From: Bacteroidota bacterium
GTDB taxonomy: Bacteria; Bacteroidota; Bacteroidia; B-17B0; Aurantibacillaceae
Length of the DNA stretch: 64,000 nt
Direction of reading: 5' to 3'
Assembly (NCBI GenBank): GCA_021156365.1
Contig: JAJNDK010000004.1
Coordinates: 1-64,000 of the forward strand
A program made the translations under genes and the position numbers. Position 1 is the first letter of the stretch; each line of letters starts with the position of its first letter. Below are positions 33,418 through 42,792 of this stretch, one piece after another. The notes under the pieces were generated by a model that was given only the letters and a program-made list of their open reading frames with translations, was not told where the DNA came from and ran no database searches.

Positions 33418-35334
33418 ATGAAACATATAAAATTTCTGCTTTGCTTTTTTCTCCTGTTTGCAAGTATGATTTGTTTTTCGCAGAGCTTTACATTTAGCGG
33501 TTACACACAATTCGATGAAGAGCCACTCGCAGATGCAAAAATAAAAGTGATGCAGGGTTCCAAAGCATACTCAGAAACCACTTCAGACAGCAAAGGTTTT
33601 TTCTCTCTTAAACTGGATTTCAACCTGGATTATACCGTCTACTTCGAAAAAACAAATTGTGCTGTCATGTATGCTTCCATTGCAGGAGCAGTTCCGGAGG
33701 ATAAAGCGCACTACAAAATAAAATACGGGATCACTGTTCCGTTTTATGACACGCGGAACGAGACGGTGAACCTGAAAGCCTTTGAAAAGCCTTTTACAAG
33801 AATTGCATTCGACGGAAAAGCGAAGTTCGTGGATGACCCGGCCTACATCAAGGAATTCATGATCATACTTCAGACACTTCCCGAACAAAAGCCGGTAGTG
33901 AAGATCACTCCGATACAGGAAAGGAAATACCGCATTGCCGGGAAGGTCCTTCGCGACGATACGGCACGAAGCCCGTACCGGCTGATCAAAATAAGCCTGA
34001 TCGATACCAACAACAAAGAGCTGGGCTCCACGCTTACTAATCGCTTCGGGGTTTTCAGTTTCCCTTCGGCAGGTATCAAAAGCTCTGCAAAATTAGTTGT
34101 GACAACTCCCGCAGAGGAAAAAGGAAAAGCAGTTATTTACAGTATGAACAAAGAAAAGCTGACCGCACCGGGAACATTTAGTACAGGTAAAACAGAGTTT
34201 TCCAATACGGTTGAAAACAAGCTTATCGAACGCTTGATAAGCGACAACTACGTTCCCTTCATTGCAGGTAAATTCAGTGTAGAGGAAAACGGCGAAAGTG
34301 TTCTTTTATCCGGCAAGAGCGTATACCTGATGTCGGATAAGAACGAGGTGCTGGAAACCACCAAAACCAATGTGTTTGGGAATTTCCTGTTCAGCAAATT
34401 ATCGCCCGACCGGAATTTTACGATCGGTGTGGATGAAACAGATCCCGCGCTTAATGCCAAACGGCGTTTGCATTTGTATTCTTCCAAAGATGTGGAGATC
34501 CTGATAAAAGATACGCTACTCGATGGAAAGCATTTGTATAAGTTCCTTTCCAATGATGTGAAATCATACAACGAGCTGGTGGTGGAGGATTCCGACATTC
34601 GTATGGACCTGAAAGGGAAAATGGTAGGCGACAACGAGAACAACCCACTGAAGAACATGCGCATTGTATTGCTCGACAACAGTTACAAAGTAATAGACAG
34701 TATCACCACCGACAAGAACGGGAAATTCAACTTCAGGTATTTGCCCTATACCAATGATCTGGTGCTGCAGATAAGGGATACGGCAAGTCTTTTGAATTAT
34801 ACCAGTATCATCCTGTACGATGAAAAAGGCAATGTGGTGAAATATATTTCCATCCGGAACGGGAAACAATTCAAATACAAATTACTGCACAGCGACCTGA
34901 ACCAGATAGATGAACTGTATATGGATGATCCGTGGCTCAATCTCACCGACAAAGATTTCAAAAAACCCGTGGCCGACAAAATGGTCATCATCGAGAATAT
35001 TTATTTTGAATTCAACAAAGTCGAACTGTTAGTGGTTGCAAAACAAACACTGGATAAAGCGATCCTGGCTATGCAGAGCAATCCGGCCATGAAAATTGAC
35101 ATCAGTGCGCACAGCGACAGCAAAGGAAGCGACGATTATAATTTAAAGCTTTCGGAGCAAAGGGCTCAGCGTGCACTCGATTATATCGTAGCAAAAGGCA
35201 TTGACAAAACACGGGTGCTGGCAAAAGGATACGGAGAATCCAAACTGCTGAACAAATGTGACAACAAAACCGAATGCTCTGAAGAAGCTCATGCAAAAAA
35301 CAGGAGACTGGAGTTTAATATCAGTATGAAATAA
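33418..35334 (+). CDS. OmpA-family protein with carboxypeptidase-regulatory-like repeats
   Basis: This 638-aa protein has a signal peptide at 1-21 (..MICFSQ). Four or so beta-sandwich units resembling carboxypeptidase-regulatory/CNA-B domains follow, each near 90-120 residues (FTFSGYTQFDEEPLADAKIKVMQ.., RIAGKVLRDDTARSPYRLIKISLID.., MDLKGKMVGDNENNPLKNMRIVLLD..). Residues about 525-638 are an OmpA-like peptidoglycan-binding domain (IYFEFNKVELLVVAKQTLDKA.., AHSDSKGSDDYNLKLSEQRAQRALDYI..). It is related to the 781-aa protein at 53855-56200 but lacks that protein's PD40 propeller. It likely links an outer-membrane or surface complex to peptidoglycan. Confidence 0.85.
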   Translation: MKHIKFLLCFFLLFASMICFSQSFTFSGYTQFDEEPLADAKIKVMQGSKAYSETTSDSKGFFSLKLDFNLDYTVYFEKTNCAVMYASIAGAVPEDKAHYKIKYGITVPFYDTRNETVNLKAFEKPFTRIAFDGKAKFVDDPAYIKEFMIILQTLPEQKPVVKITPIQERKYRIAGKVLRDDTARSPYRLIKISLIDTNNKELGSTLTNRFGVFSFPSAGIKSSAKLVVTTPAEEKGKAVIYSMNKEKLTAPGTFSTGKTEFSNTVENKLIERLISDNYVPFIAGKFSVEENGESVLLSGKSVYLMSDKNEVLETTKTNVFGNFLFSKLSPDRNFTIGVDETDPALNAKRRLHLYSSKDVEILIKDTLLDGKHLYKFLSNDVKSYNELVVEDSDIRMDLKGKMVGDNENNPLKNMRIVLLDNSYKVIDSITTDKNGKFNFRYLPYTNDLVLQIRDTASLLNYTSIILYDEKGNVVKYISIRNGKQFKYKLLHSDLNQIDELYMDDPWLNLTDKDFKKPVADKMVIIENIYFEFNKVELLVVAKQTLDKAILAMQSNPAMKIDISAHSDSKGSDDYNLKLSEQRAQRALDYIVAKGIDKTRVLAKGYGESKLLNKCDNKTECSEEAHAKNRRLEFNISMK

Positions 35335-35344
35335 TTCACGGATC

Positions 35345-35854
35345 TTGATACGGAAAGCGGAAATACAGGACGCAGCAGACATTTCAAGCCTTGGCAGGAT
35401 CACTTTCCTCGAGGCACACAGGCATAGCTCTCCGGAAGAAGACCTGAACGCTTATCTCGATTCCCGGTTCCATATCGATGAAGTTACCCACGAGCTTTCC
35501 GATCCGAAAAACCATTTTTTTCTTTACTTTCATAATGAGCAGCTGGCCGGATACAGCAAGATCGTATTCGATATGCCGGCGGTTCAGATACCAGAAGCTA
35601 CCAACCTTTGCAAGCTGGAACGGCTTTATATTTCCAAAGATTTTTACGGTAAAAAGATCGGCCTGAAATTGTTTCAATTCAACAAAGAGCTTTGCCTGCA
35701 ACACCAGCAGGCCGGTATATGGCTCACCGTGTGGGTGGAGAACGAACGCGCCATTGCTTTTTACGAACGGGCAGGCTTTCGGATCGTTGGCGAGATCCTA
35801 TTTAAAGTAGGAACTACAGAAAACCCAAACTATGTTATGTGGCTGGAGTTTTGA
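35345..35854 (+). CDS. GNAT family N-acetyltransferase
   Basis: This 169-aa cytosolic protein has the GNAT fold. The acetyl-CoA-binding motif region reads CKLERLYISKDFYGKKIGLKLFQFNKELC, matching the usual LxxLYVxpxxxgxGxGxxL with the first Gly retained, and the final strands read IWLTVWVENERAIAFYERAGFRIVGE. The start is TTG at 35345, because the frame is closed by TGA a few codons upstream and no ATG is available. It lies 10 bases after the OmpA-family gene. The substrate (small molecule or protein N-terminus) cannot be told. Confidence 0.88.
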   Translation: MIRKAEIQDAADISSLGRITFLEAHRHSSPEEDLNAYLDSRFHIDEVTHELSDPKNHFFLYFHNEQLAGYSKIVFDMPAVQIPEATNLCKLERLYISKDFYGKKIGLKLFQFNKELCLQHQQAGIWLTVWVENERAIAFYERAGFRIVGEILFKVGTTENPNYVMWLEF

Positions 35855-35885
35855 TCCCTTCAATGATTATTAAACCACAACTGCC

Positions 35886-37424
35886 CTACTCCGTCAGGAT
35901 CATTTTTTTGGTATCTACTTCCGCATCATTCACTACGAGGCTGTAATAATACATACCTGCACGGAAATCATTCCCACTGATCGTAATGTTTCCTTTGCCC
36001 GGAATCTTGATCGGCATCGTTTTCAGTAATTTCCCGTTCATATCAAACACGAGAATACTTGCTTTGCCTTCCTGCACCACATTGTATTCAATAATGGTTT
36101 CTTTATTGAAAGGATTGGGTTTGTTCTGAGCCAGCCAGCTGGACGTTTCCGGTTTATTTATTTCCGCATTCGGATTCCCTGTCGTTCGGTTCAACACGTC
36201 TGCACCGGCTTTCTGACAACACTTATCCAGTTGATCTTCGAGCTGTGTGATCTTCTGGTTTTGTTCTTTTATCGCTTCTATCAGCAAACCGATCAGGGAT
36301 GAATAGGAAACGGACTTTATACCATTGTCTGCTGTCCTCACGACTTCCGGTATTACCTGCTCCACTTCCTGCGCGATCAGCCCAAACCGTTTAACCGGCG
36401 CTTCTGAAGGAAGCACGGTTCCTATCATAGCATTTGCATTTGCTGTTTCCTGTTTGAAATTGTAAGTTACACCTCTCAGGTTTTGCACTTTGCTTAATGG
36501 GGAAGAGATCGTTTCAACATTCTCCTTGAGCAAGCCGTCACTTAGAAAAAAATAGTCGGCAGCTGTTACTTCGCCATTGCCCATTACATAGAAACGGTCT
36601 AAGCTATTATAGTTCACTACCCAATTTTTTGTAAGCGCCCTGTTCACCCAGCTGTATTGTGCCAGTCCATAATCAGCTGTATGCGTTGCGGTAGTCCTGA
36701 ACGTACATTGATTGGAGGCTGCTACCACGGTCAGTTTATCATTCAGGGAACCCGTGGTACCGATCATCACCTTTCCATCTGTGTCAATCCGGACCTTTTC
36801 GCTGCCGTTGGTAACAAAACCGATCACTTCATTTGCCGGCCGGTAGATCCCGGTATTTGCGTCACTATTCCAGCTGAAATCGGGAGTGGAGGCCGAAGAG
36901 GTGGAATTACTGTTTAATACCTGCCCGCTGCTATTGATGCGCATTTTTTCGCTACCATTGGCTACAAAACCGAGAATGTCTGCACCGGGCCTGTATATTC
37001 CCGTATTCGGATCGCTTTTCCAGCTATATTCGGGTGTGGATGCCGATGAAGAAGTGTTTCCATTTAAGATCTGTCCGCTGCTGTTGAAGCGGAATTTTTC
37101 GGATCTATTGATAGTGAGGGCAACCGTATTGGCAGCGGGATGAAAGATCCCTGTCAGATCTTCTCCATACCAGGTATAATCGGGTGTGGAGTCGGTGGAA
37201 AAAATTTTGAGCGCACGGATGTATGCCGCAGAAGTAGCGGTTACGGTGCCTGTAGCCGATGAGAAAAAAGTCGGACCTGCTACCTGGAGTGTGGCACCGA
37301 AAAGAGGTGCGGATGTACTGCCGACAACCGTTTTACCGCCTGTAAATATTTTGATCTGGGCCTTGAGTGAAGCCGCAGACAAGAGGCAGGTTAAAAAGAA
37401 AAAGAGGAATGTTCTTTGTTTCAT
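35886..37424 (-). CDS. T9SS-secreted protein with S74 intramolecular chaperone domain
   Basis: This 512-aa protein has a signal peptide at 1-22 (..ASLKAQ). Tandem repeats of about 40 residues follow (TPEYSWKSDPNTGIYRPGADILGFVANGSEKMRINSSG..), occurring three to four times at about 80-215. An endosialidase-chaperone (peptidase S74) domain lies at about 293-400, with Ser295 and Lys300 in SDGLLK matching the self-cleaving Ser-Lys pair of this family, and a coiled coil (IEAIKEQNQKITQLEDQLDKC). The end (about 430-512) is a type A T9SS sorting domain (NKPNPFNKETIIEYNV..GMYYYSLVVNDAEVDTKKMILTE). S74 domains drive trimerisation of fibres, so this is likely a trimeric surface fibre. Confidence 0.87.
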   Translation of the reverse strand: MKQRTFLFFFLTCLLSAASLKAQIKIFTGGKTVVGSTSAPLFGATLQVAGPTFFSSATGTVTATSAAYIRALKIFSTDSTPDYTWYGEDLTGIFHPAANTVALTINRSEKFRFNSSGQILNGNTSSSASTPEYSWKSDPNTGIYRPGADILGFVANGSEKMRINSSGQVLNSNSTSSASTPDFSWNSDANTGIYRPANEVIGFVTNGSEKVRIDTDGKVMIGTTGSLNDKLTVVAASNQCTFRTTATHTADYGLAQYSWVNRALTKNWVVNYNSLDRFYVMGNGEVTAADYFFLSDGLLKENVETISSPLSKVQNLRGVTYNFKQETANANAMIGTVLPSEAPVKRFGLIAQEVEQVIPEVVRTADNGIKSVSYSSLIGLLIEAIKEQNQKITQLEDQLDKCCQKAGADVLNRTTGNPNAEINKPETSSWLAQNKPNPFNKETIIEYNVVQEGKASILVFDMNGKLLKTMPIKIPGKGNITISGNDFRAGMYYYSLVVNDAEVDTKKMILTE

Positions 37425-37613
37425 AGCTGCTGTTTTAGGGTGAGGAAATTCCTATTAAGAGCTAAGATAAATTATATTTTACATAAACGTCAAATAATAA
37501 ATCAATTAATTTGTCATAATTGTCAGAAATAATTGATTTTCAGGGCAATTATAATCACTAAACGTAATTATTTTGTCAAATAATGAGTAAGTGTCGATCC
37601 CGGAAAAAATCCC

Positions 37614-38603
37614 CTACTTTGTTGATTTGGAAAATTGCTGTGCCAGTATCCCCGAAGCGATGAGCTGCAGCGCGTGATACATCATCAGGGGCAGCAGTAC
37701 CACACCTGCCAGCGGATTACCGGCAAACAATACTTTGCTCATCACCGTTCCGTGTACCAGGGATTTCTTGGATGCGCAGAAGACCGAGGTGATCCTGTCC
37801 TGCCTGCTAAACCCAAGAACTTTTGTGAGGAGACCTACCGTTATGAGCACAACAAAAAACAAGAGGAGCATTCCGGCTGCAAGGAGCAGGAGCTCTGCCC
37901 ATGACAAGTGAGCAAAGAGTCTCAGACTGAAAGATTTTGAGAAAGAAGAATAAACAATCAGCAGGATAACAGACTGATCGAACATGCGTAATCCTTTTTT
38001 GTTTCGCTCTGCAAACGCACCTCCATACCGGTTGAGTAAAGCTCCTGCTACAACGGGCAACAATACCTGCACTACCAGTTTTAAAATAATCTCGCTGAAC
38101 TCGATGGTGCCACTGGCAGCAGGCAGGCACAAGCTGATCCATACCGGAGTGATGAAAACGCCGATCAATGCCGAAATGCTTGCATTAAAGATCGCCCCGG
38201 GAACATTCCCGCCTGCTATCGATACCATTACCACCGAAGAGGAAACCGTGGATGGCAGGGCCGAAAGAAAAAACAAAGCGATCCAGAGTGATCCCGATCC
38301 TTCTTCGTTAAACAGTGGTTTTATGATCAGTATCAAAAACGGGAAGAGCAGGAATGTAGTGCACTGTATCAGCAGATGCATGCGCCAGTTAGCGATCCCT
38401 TCTTTCAACTTAGCCCTATTCAGCTTCAGCCCGTAAAAAAAGAAAACGCCCGAAACACCAATATTGGCTATCTTTTCAAGGGATATGGGTTTTTCAATGA
38501 TGCCTGCCTGCGGAAAAAAATAAGCGAGCACTATCATGAGCACGAGGGCTCCCAGGAACCCGTCGAAGCCTGCCTGTTTCAAAATGCTTTGGATGCGTTT
38601 CAC
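37614..38603 (-). CDS. bile acid:sodium symporter family transporter
   Basis: This 329-aa integral membrane protein has about 9-10 predicted helices and the family pattern of SBF-like transporters: FFYGLKLNRAKLKEGIANWRMHLLIQCTTFLLFP near the N-terminus, FFLSALPSTVSSSVVMVSIAGGNVPGAIFNASISALIGVFITPVW in the middle and ITSVFCASKKSLVHGTVMSKVLFAG toward the end. The group imports organic anions with Na+. The actual substrate in bacteria is mostly unknown. It lies 33 bases downstream of the phosphatase gene in the same direction, which may mean co-transcription. Confidence 0.9.
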   Translation of the reverse strand: MKRIQSILKQAGFDGFLGALVLMIVLAYFFPQAGIIEKPISLEKIANIGVSGVFFFYGLKLNRAKLKEGIANWRMHLLIQCTTFLLFPFLILIIKPLFNEEGSGSLWIALFFLSALPSTVSSSVVMVSIAGGNVPGAIFNASISALIGVFITPVWISLCLPAASGTIEFSEIILKLVVQVLLPVVAGALLNRYGGAFAERNKKGLRMFDQSVILLIVYSSFSKSFSLRLFAHLSWAELLLLAAGMLLLFFVVLITVGLLTKVLGFSRQDRITSVFCASKKSLVHGTVMSKVLFAGNPLAGVVLLPLMMYHALQLIASGILAQQFSKSTK

Positions 38604-38636
38604 TTCGTGATCTGTTATGTTTCTGCTCCCATCAAT

Positions 38637-39680
38637 CTATGCGCGGACTCCAAGCACGCACACATCATCTGTTTGTTCGTGACCCCCCTTCCATTTTTCA
38701 AACTCGTAGCGCAATAAGTGGCACTGTTGTTCCAGGTCGTTTGTGGTAATACCAATCAACAATTCCCTAAGCTTCGCCGACATGAATTTTTTTCCTTTTT
38801 CGCCACCCATCTGATCGGCATATCCATCCGAAAAACAGTAAAAACAATCGCCTGTATCCAGTTGAATCGTATGTGTAACCGGAAGATCAGTTACATGCGG
38901 CTGAACAGATCCTACCGTGCATTTGCCTCCCTTCACAACGCTCACTTCTTTGTTCCTTATTAGTACTATATTCAGGTTGGCACCGGCAAACTCCAGTTGT
39001 TTTGTTTTGGTATTGAGCTTACACAGGGCTACTTCCATCCCATCGCGGATCTCTGTGTTCTCTTCCTGCTGCAGTACCTGTTTCACATGTGAGTTCATGC
39101 TGTCCAGTATACGGGCCGGATCAGTAAGCCTGTCTTCGTTAATAGCTTTATTAAGTCCCTGATGGCCGATCAAAGAAAGAAAAGCCCCCGGAACCCCATG
39201 CCCTGTACAATCGACAACAGCGGTATACAGATTATCGCCTGCCTGTGAGATCCAGTAAAAGTCCCCACTCACAATATCCCTCGGTTTGTACAACACGAAC
39301 AGCTGATTTCCAAGTGCCGCTAACACTGCCGGGTTTGGCAGGATAGAAGTCTGGATGCGTTTTGCATAGGTAATACTGGAAACCAGGTCGTGATTTTTTT
39401 CTTCAATAATGGTGTTCTTTTCCTTCAGCAATTTGTTCGATCGTGTTTTCACAATAATGATCAAGGCTCCAAGGCTGGTTGACAGGAGCGCAAAAACGAT
39501 GATCGAATAAAAGAAATTTTTATGGTCTTTCGGATAACAGACCTGGTAGTCCTGTTCATCTCCGAAAAAAGTCTCCATAAAGCCAATATGAGATTTCAGG
39601 TGGTCGGTGGTATCCTGTGCATTTGTCTTTATTGTTAAGAGCAACAGTAACAAGGTGGCGGCAAGTGTTTTCCGGATCAT
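38637..39680 (-). CDS. membrane-anchored SpoIIE/PP2C-type serine phosphatase
   Basis: This 347-aa protein has a signal sequence at about 1-21, a short periplasmic segment and one transmembrane helix at about 58-78 (FFYSIIVFALLSTSLGALIIIV). A coiled coil follows (LLKEKNTIIEEKNHDLVSSITYAKRIQTSILP), then a SpoIIE domain with the metal-binding motifs SGDFYW, VDCTGHGVPGAFLSLIG and CFSDGYADQMGG. Such enzymes dephosphorylate anti-sigma-factor antagonists or similar partners. The usual Bacteroidota relatives carry a long N-terminal TPR or propeller sensor, but here it is only about 30 residues, so this is a short form or relies on a partner. Confidence 0.9.
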   Translation of the reverse strand: MIRKTLAATLLLLLLTIKTNAQDTTDHLKSHIGFMETFFGDEQDYQVCYPKDHKNFFYSIIVFALLSTSLGALIIIVKTRSNKLLKEKNTIIEEKNHDLVSSITYAKRIQTSILPNPAVLAALGNQLFVLYKPRDIVSGDFYWISQAGDNLYTAVVDCTGHGVPGAFLSLIGHQGLNKAINEDRLTDPARILDSMNSHVKQVLQQEENTEIRDGMEVALCKLNTKTKQLEFAGANLNIVLIRNKEVSVVKGGKCTVGSVQPHVTDLPVTHTIQLDTGDCFYCFSDGYADQMGGEKGKKFMSAKLRELLIGITTNDLEQQCHLLRYEFEKWKGGHEQTDDVCVLGVRA

Positions 39681-39736
39681 TCGCTTCGGTTATTTACTTT
39701 TTAAATGTACACTTTTTCAGCGAAAATCCCGGCACG

Positions 39737-39781
39737 AAAAAACCCTGCCCTCCGGGTTAGCAGAGTGACAGGGGTTCAGGG
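39737..39781 (-). terminator. intrinsic terminator of the DUF4476 gene
   Basis: On the minus strand, CCCTGaacccCTGTC pairs imperfectly with the GGGCAGGG side and is followed by TTTTTT, about 20 bases past the stop of the gene at 39803-41008. Confidence 0.5.
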
Positions 39782-39802
39782 TAGATATACCTGTTGTTTA
39801 GT

Positions 39803-41008
39803 TTATTTTACCTTCGAAATATAATCGTTCAGCTCATCTATGCTTGCCTCAAAGGTAAAGCCGTCATTGATCTTGAAATAATTATTCCGGTCTGTCGTTT
39901 TTTTGTAGGCAAATTTAGCCCAGTCCAGCTTGGTTTGCTCAAAGGAGAACTGGTCCATGATCTCCTTTACCTGCGAAGTATTCATGCAATTGGAATTCAG
40001 GATCTGTTTTGCTATGGTCAGTTTACTGTCTTCAAACGATTTGGAGACAATGCTCTTTTTTGCGCTGGCAAAATCCGAACCGCTCATTTCGTAGCCACAA
40101 CCGGAAGAAGCCACGCTTGCATTTGTTGTGGAAGATGAATTGTCCGAATAAGCGGTAGTGGTTGTAGTAGTAGGGATTGCTGTTACTGTGCTCGTAAGTA
40201 TTGCAGGATTATTTGTGTTCACTGTGGTACTGGAAGAGCTATATGTAGTAGTGGTAGACGGACTGCTGCTGACCGTTGTGCTGGAGGCAGTGTACGTAGT
40301 AGTAGAGGAAGTCGTCGTTGTGGTTGTCTGACCTGTTCCGGTCAATAAAGGATCGCTAACATTCATATTGATGTTGATCCCTGTTCCATTCATATTCACA
40401 CCCATATTTAAGCCGCCGGCTCCCTGTGTGGTAGTGGTTGTTGTGGTAACACTTGTATTGGAGGTATTATCGTTCACGCCTACCGAAGTGTTCATCCCAA
40501 TCGTATTATTCGAATTGGTGCTGGTATTCACATTGGTGTTTGCACTCGTGTTCGTGCCTGCCTGTGTATTGCCTGTATTGCTCACTGGGGTAGATGAAGC
40601 GTTGCCTGTTACTCCCGGTGTGGAAGGCTGCAGCGATGCATACGGAGAGCTGGCACTGATAGGAGCGGTGCTTACAAAACTCCATTTGTATTTCCCTTTT
40701 TTATCTTTTTTAATAGAGCATACAAATTCCATATTGCTGGCGTCCATCCCTTCCCAGGTCATATACATGGTTTTATCGGCATCCGGAAGACCTTTTTGTT
40801 CGAAGATCACTTTTGCCTTGTACACCGATTGATTGAGAGCAACTGCTTTTACGTTGGTAGCTGCCACCTCGTTCTGCCGGAGGCCGTTCAGGATCAGGTA
40901 AAAACGTTCGCCACCTTCCGAAAAAACAACAAGCGTGTTGTTGGTTTGTGCAGACACAGATGCCAGACTTAAAATTACACCTACTGCGATCAGTACTATC
41001 TTTTTCAT
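39803..41008 (-). CDS. DUF4476 protein with long Ser/Thr/Asn linker
   Basis: This 401-aa secreted protein has a signal peptide at 1-20 (..LASVSAQ). A first beta-rich domain lies at about 24-115 (NNTLVVFSEGGERFYLILNGLRQNEVAATNVKAVAL). From about 120 to 300 comes a low-complexity stretch of Ser, Thr, Asn and Val, probably unfolded and surface-exposed. The C-terminal ~95 residues are a DUF4476 domain (CGYEMSGSDFASAKKSIVSKSFEDSKLTIAKQILNSNCMNTSQVKEIMDQFSFEQTKLDWAKFAYKKTTDRNNYFKINDGFTFE). DUF4476 is common in Bacteroidota and of unknown role. The gene has its own terminator. Confidence 0.85.
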   Translation of the reverse strand: MKKIVLIAVGVILSLASVSAQTNNTLVVFSEGGERFYLILNGLRQNEVAATNVKAVALNQSVYKAKVIFEQKGLPDADKTMYMTWEGMDASNMEFVCSIKKDKKGKYKWSFVSTAPISASSPYASLQPSTPGVTGNASSTPVSNTGNTQAGTNTSANTNVNTSTNSNNTIGMNTSVGVNDNTSNTSVTTTTTTTQGAGGLNMGVNMNGTGININMNVSDPLLTGTGQTTTTTTSSTTTYTASSTTVSSSPSTTTTYSSSSTTVNTNNPAILTSTVTAIPTTTTTTAYSDNSSSTTNASVASSGCGYEMSGSDFASAKKSIVSKSFEDSKLTIAKQILNSNCMNTSQVKEIMDQFSFEQTKLDWAKFAYKKTTDRNNYFKINDGFTFEASIDELNDYISKVK

Positions 41009-41170
41009 ATTTGCTTTTTTTTATTTGTTTACTGCACTAATACAAAGTTGAAACCAAAAATGCCAAACTCCATTCTGTATCAGGGACTTTACCGGCAATA
41101 GCTGCGGGGCTTCTTTTATAAAACACCCAAAAACAGGGAGTTTCGGGCCGGGTTTTGTGAACTCATAAAA

Positions 41171-42631
41171 CTATCCCAAAACCTTCTGCAGCCATTTTAA
41201 TTCGATGTGTTCAGTAGGGATTTTGCATGTTGCGATCCGTTTGTACAAACCTTTTTTGAAGTCTTTCAGCTTTAGCAGATCCATTTGTTTGTTGATCACA
41301 AAGGTAAACAGTGGTGTGAGCGTATACCTGTTGAGATACTCTACCACTTCTTTTTCCTTCAGTGTTTTAATTGCTTCTGCTATATTTCCGCAGAGGTAGT
41401 TCAGTTTTGCTTTTGTCAACAGCGCTTCGCCCGCAGTGGTTTGTACGTTCGCGTTCCCCCTGATGCCCTTTATATATTCATCCGTTTTCTCCAGCAGGTA
41501 AGGAATATCTTTTTGTTTGTTTTTCGTAAAGGTATAAGCGACCAGCATGGCTTGCAGAGTATAGGCATAATTCAGCCGCATCGAGCTGTTGTTGTCCTTC
41601 AGGAACGTGATAAAATGGCCGATCGTCTTTTCCGCATCTACATGCCTGTTGGTGGTCCTTTGCGAAGAGAACATATTGTGATAGATCGATTCGGTCTTGA
41701 ACAAAGCGTAGGCCTCATTCTCCGAATGCACCAGGTCCCAGATGTCTTTCATGGCGAGGTATGCGTCTTCGAACTCCATCCTGTTGTAATGATAAAAAAC
41801 CTGGATCTGTTTGTAGTGCATATGCTGATATACACTGTAATTCAGCCGATACGAAACAAGCGGCATGTAGGGATATTTACTGTTGAGTTCCCTGCATTGT
41901 TTGTAATGCCGGCTCACCACCTGCATGTCTTCGAGATAATCGTGCGAGCCCAGTTTGTAATACAGGGACACATGGTGATAACACATAATGAAACGAGGAT
42001 AGCTCTTGTGTTTGAGCCCCAGCTCTTTTATTTCGGCCAGTTGTTTTTTTGCATACACAACCCCCCTTTTAAAATTGATCTCATACACCTCCCTTGCCAG
42101 CGTAACCATTTTATAACAATCGGCCTGCAAAACGATGGCCTTGTATTGCCTGTCGTACAATGCATCATTCCGTTCCAGCCGGTTAAGCGTTTGATTGCAG
42201 AAAATAAGATTATCGATAATAGCAGGCAGCAATTCGAAGATGTTCTTTTCCCAACAGGTTTTTTCCAGGAGCAATAGTTTCTGATAAGCCTGCTCTTTCT
42301 GGTTCTCCATGATAAGCTGCTTGCACTTCAGCAAATCCATCTCTTCTTCGGCCAGCAACATGGCGCTCACACCTATGGGCTGTAGCCATTCTTCTGTAAA
42401 TTTTTTCCGGAGTTTAAAATACCGGTTTTCCAATACTGCATATTCGGAGGTATTCATCTCCGAACCATAGAGCTTTGCTACTACTTCCCTGTTCTTAAAG
42501 TTCCGGTTGTCCGTGCTTTCCAGGAATTCATAAAGCTTTCGGGCCAGGGGCGAATCCTTCAGTTTGAACTTCAGCTCGTTCTTAGCAGTGTCGCTTAGTT
42601 TTTTAAAGCCGTCGTATAGTTCTTTGTTCAT
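41171..42631 (-). CDS. cytosolic helical-repeat protein, distant relative of the 484-aa protein
   Basis: This 486-aa protein has no signal peptide. It starts with a helical module (LYDGFKKLSDTAKNELKFKLKDSPLARKLYEFLESTDNRNFKNREVVAKLYG) and an ENRYFKLRKKFTEEWL helix. TPR-like helices follow (VVAHQ-free, rich in Leu, Lys, Tyr), for example YKMVTLAREVYEINFKRGVVYAKKQLAEIKELGLKHKSYPRFIMCYHHVSLYYKLG. Length and order resemble the gene at 29271-30725. No function can be stated. It is divergent from the CARDB-like T9SS cargo gene. Confidence 0.65.
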   Translation of the reverse strand: MNKELYDGFKKLSDTAKNELKFKLKDSPLARKLYEFLESTDNRNFKNREVVAKLYGSEMNTSEYAVLENRYFKLRKKFTEEWLQPIGVSAMLLAEEEMDLLKCKQLIMENQKEQAYQKLLLLEKTCWEKNIFELLPAIIDNLIFCNQTLNRLERNDALYDRQYKAIVLQADCYKMVTLAREVYEINFKRGVVYAKKQLAEIKELGLKHKSYPRFIMCYHHVSLYYKLGSHDYLEDMQVVSRHYKQCRELNSKYPYMPLVSYRLNYSVYQHMHYKQIQVFYHYNRMEFEDAYLAMKDIWDLVHSENEAYALFKTESIYHNMFSSQRTTNRHVDAEKTIGHFITFLKDNNSSMRLNYAYTLQAMLVAYTFTKNKQKDIPYLLEKTDEYIKGIRGNANVQTTAGEALLTKAKLNYLCGNIAEAIKTLKEKEVVEYLNRYTLTPLFTFVINKQMDLLKLKDFKKGLYKRIATCKIPTEHIELKWLQKVLG

Positions 42632-42736
42632 CTTCGTTTTTTTATGAGTTCATGCTTTCCGGTCTGTATCCCGATAAAACCGGCCATTGTCTTACCTGTG
42701 TTCCTGTCTATGCATCTCCGATCAAAGACATAGCGT

Positions 42737-42767
42737 TTTCAGGTCGCTGCCCTCACTGCTAATTTTG
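42737..42767 (+). promoter_or_regulatory. Bacteroidota-type promoter
   Basis: TTTC at 42737-42740 and TAATTTTG at 42760-42767 are 19 bases apart; the -7 element is a full match to TAnnTTTG and the -33 one differs in its last base. The downstream gene starts at 42793. Confidence 0.55.
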
Positions 42768-42792
42768 TTCCAAACTTTAAATATAAACAAAT

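Noticed and set aside
35886-37424. Prophage tail fibre, because of the S74 chaperone domain
   Set aside because: The protein has a signal peptide and a T9SS sorting domain, and no phage genes lie nearby.
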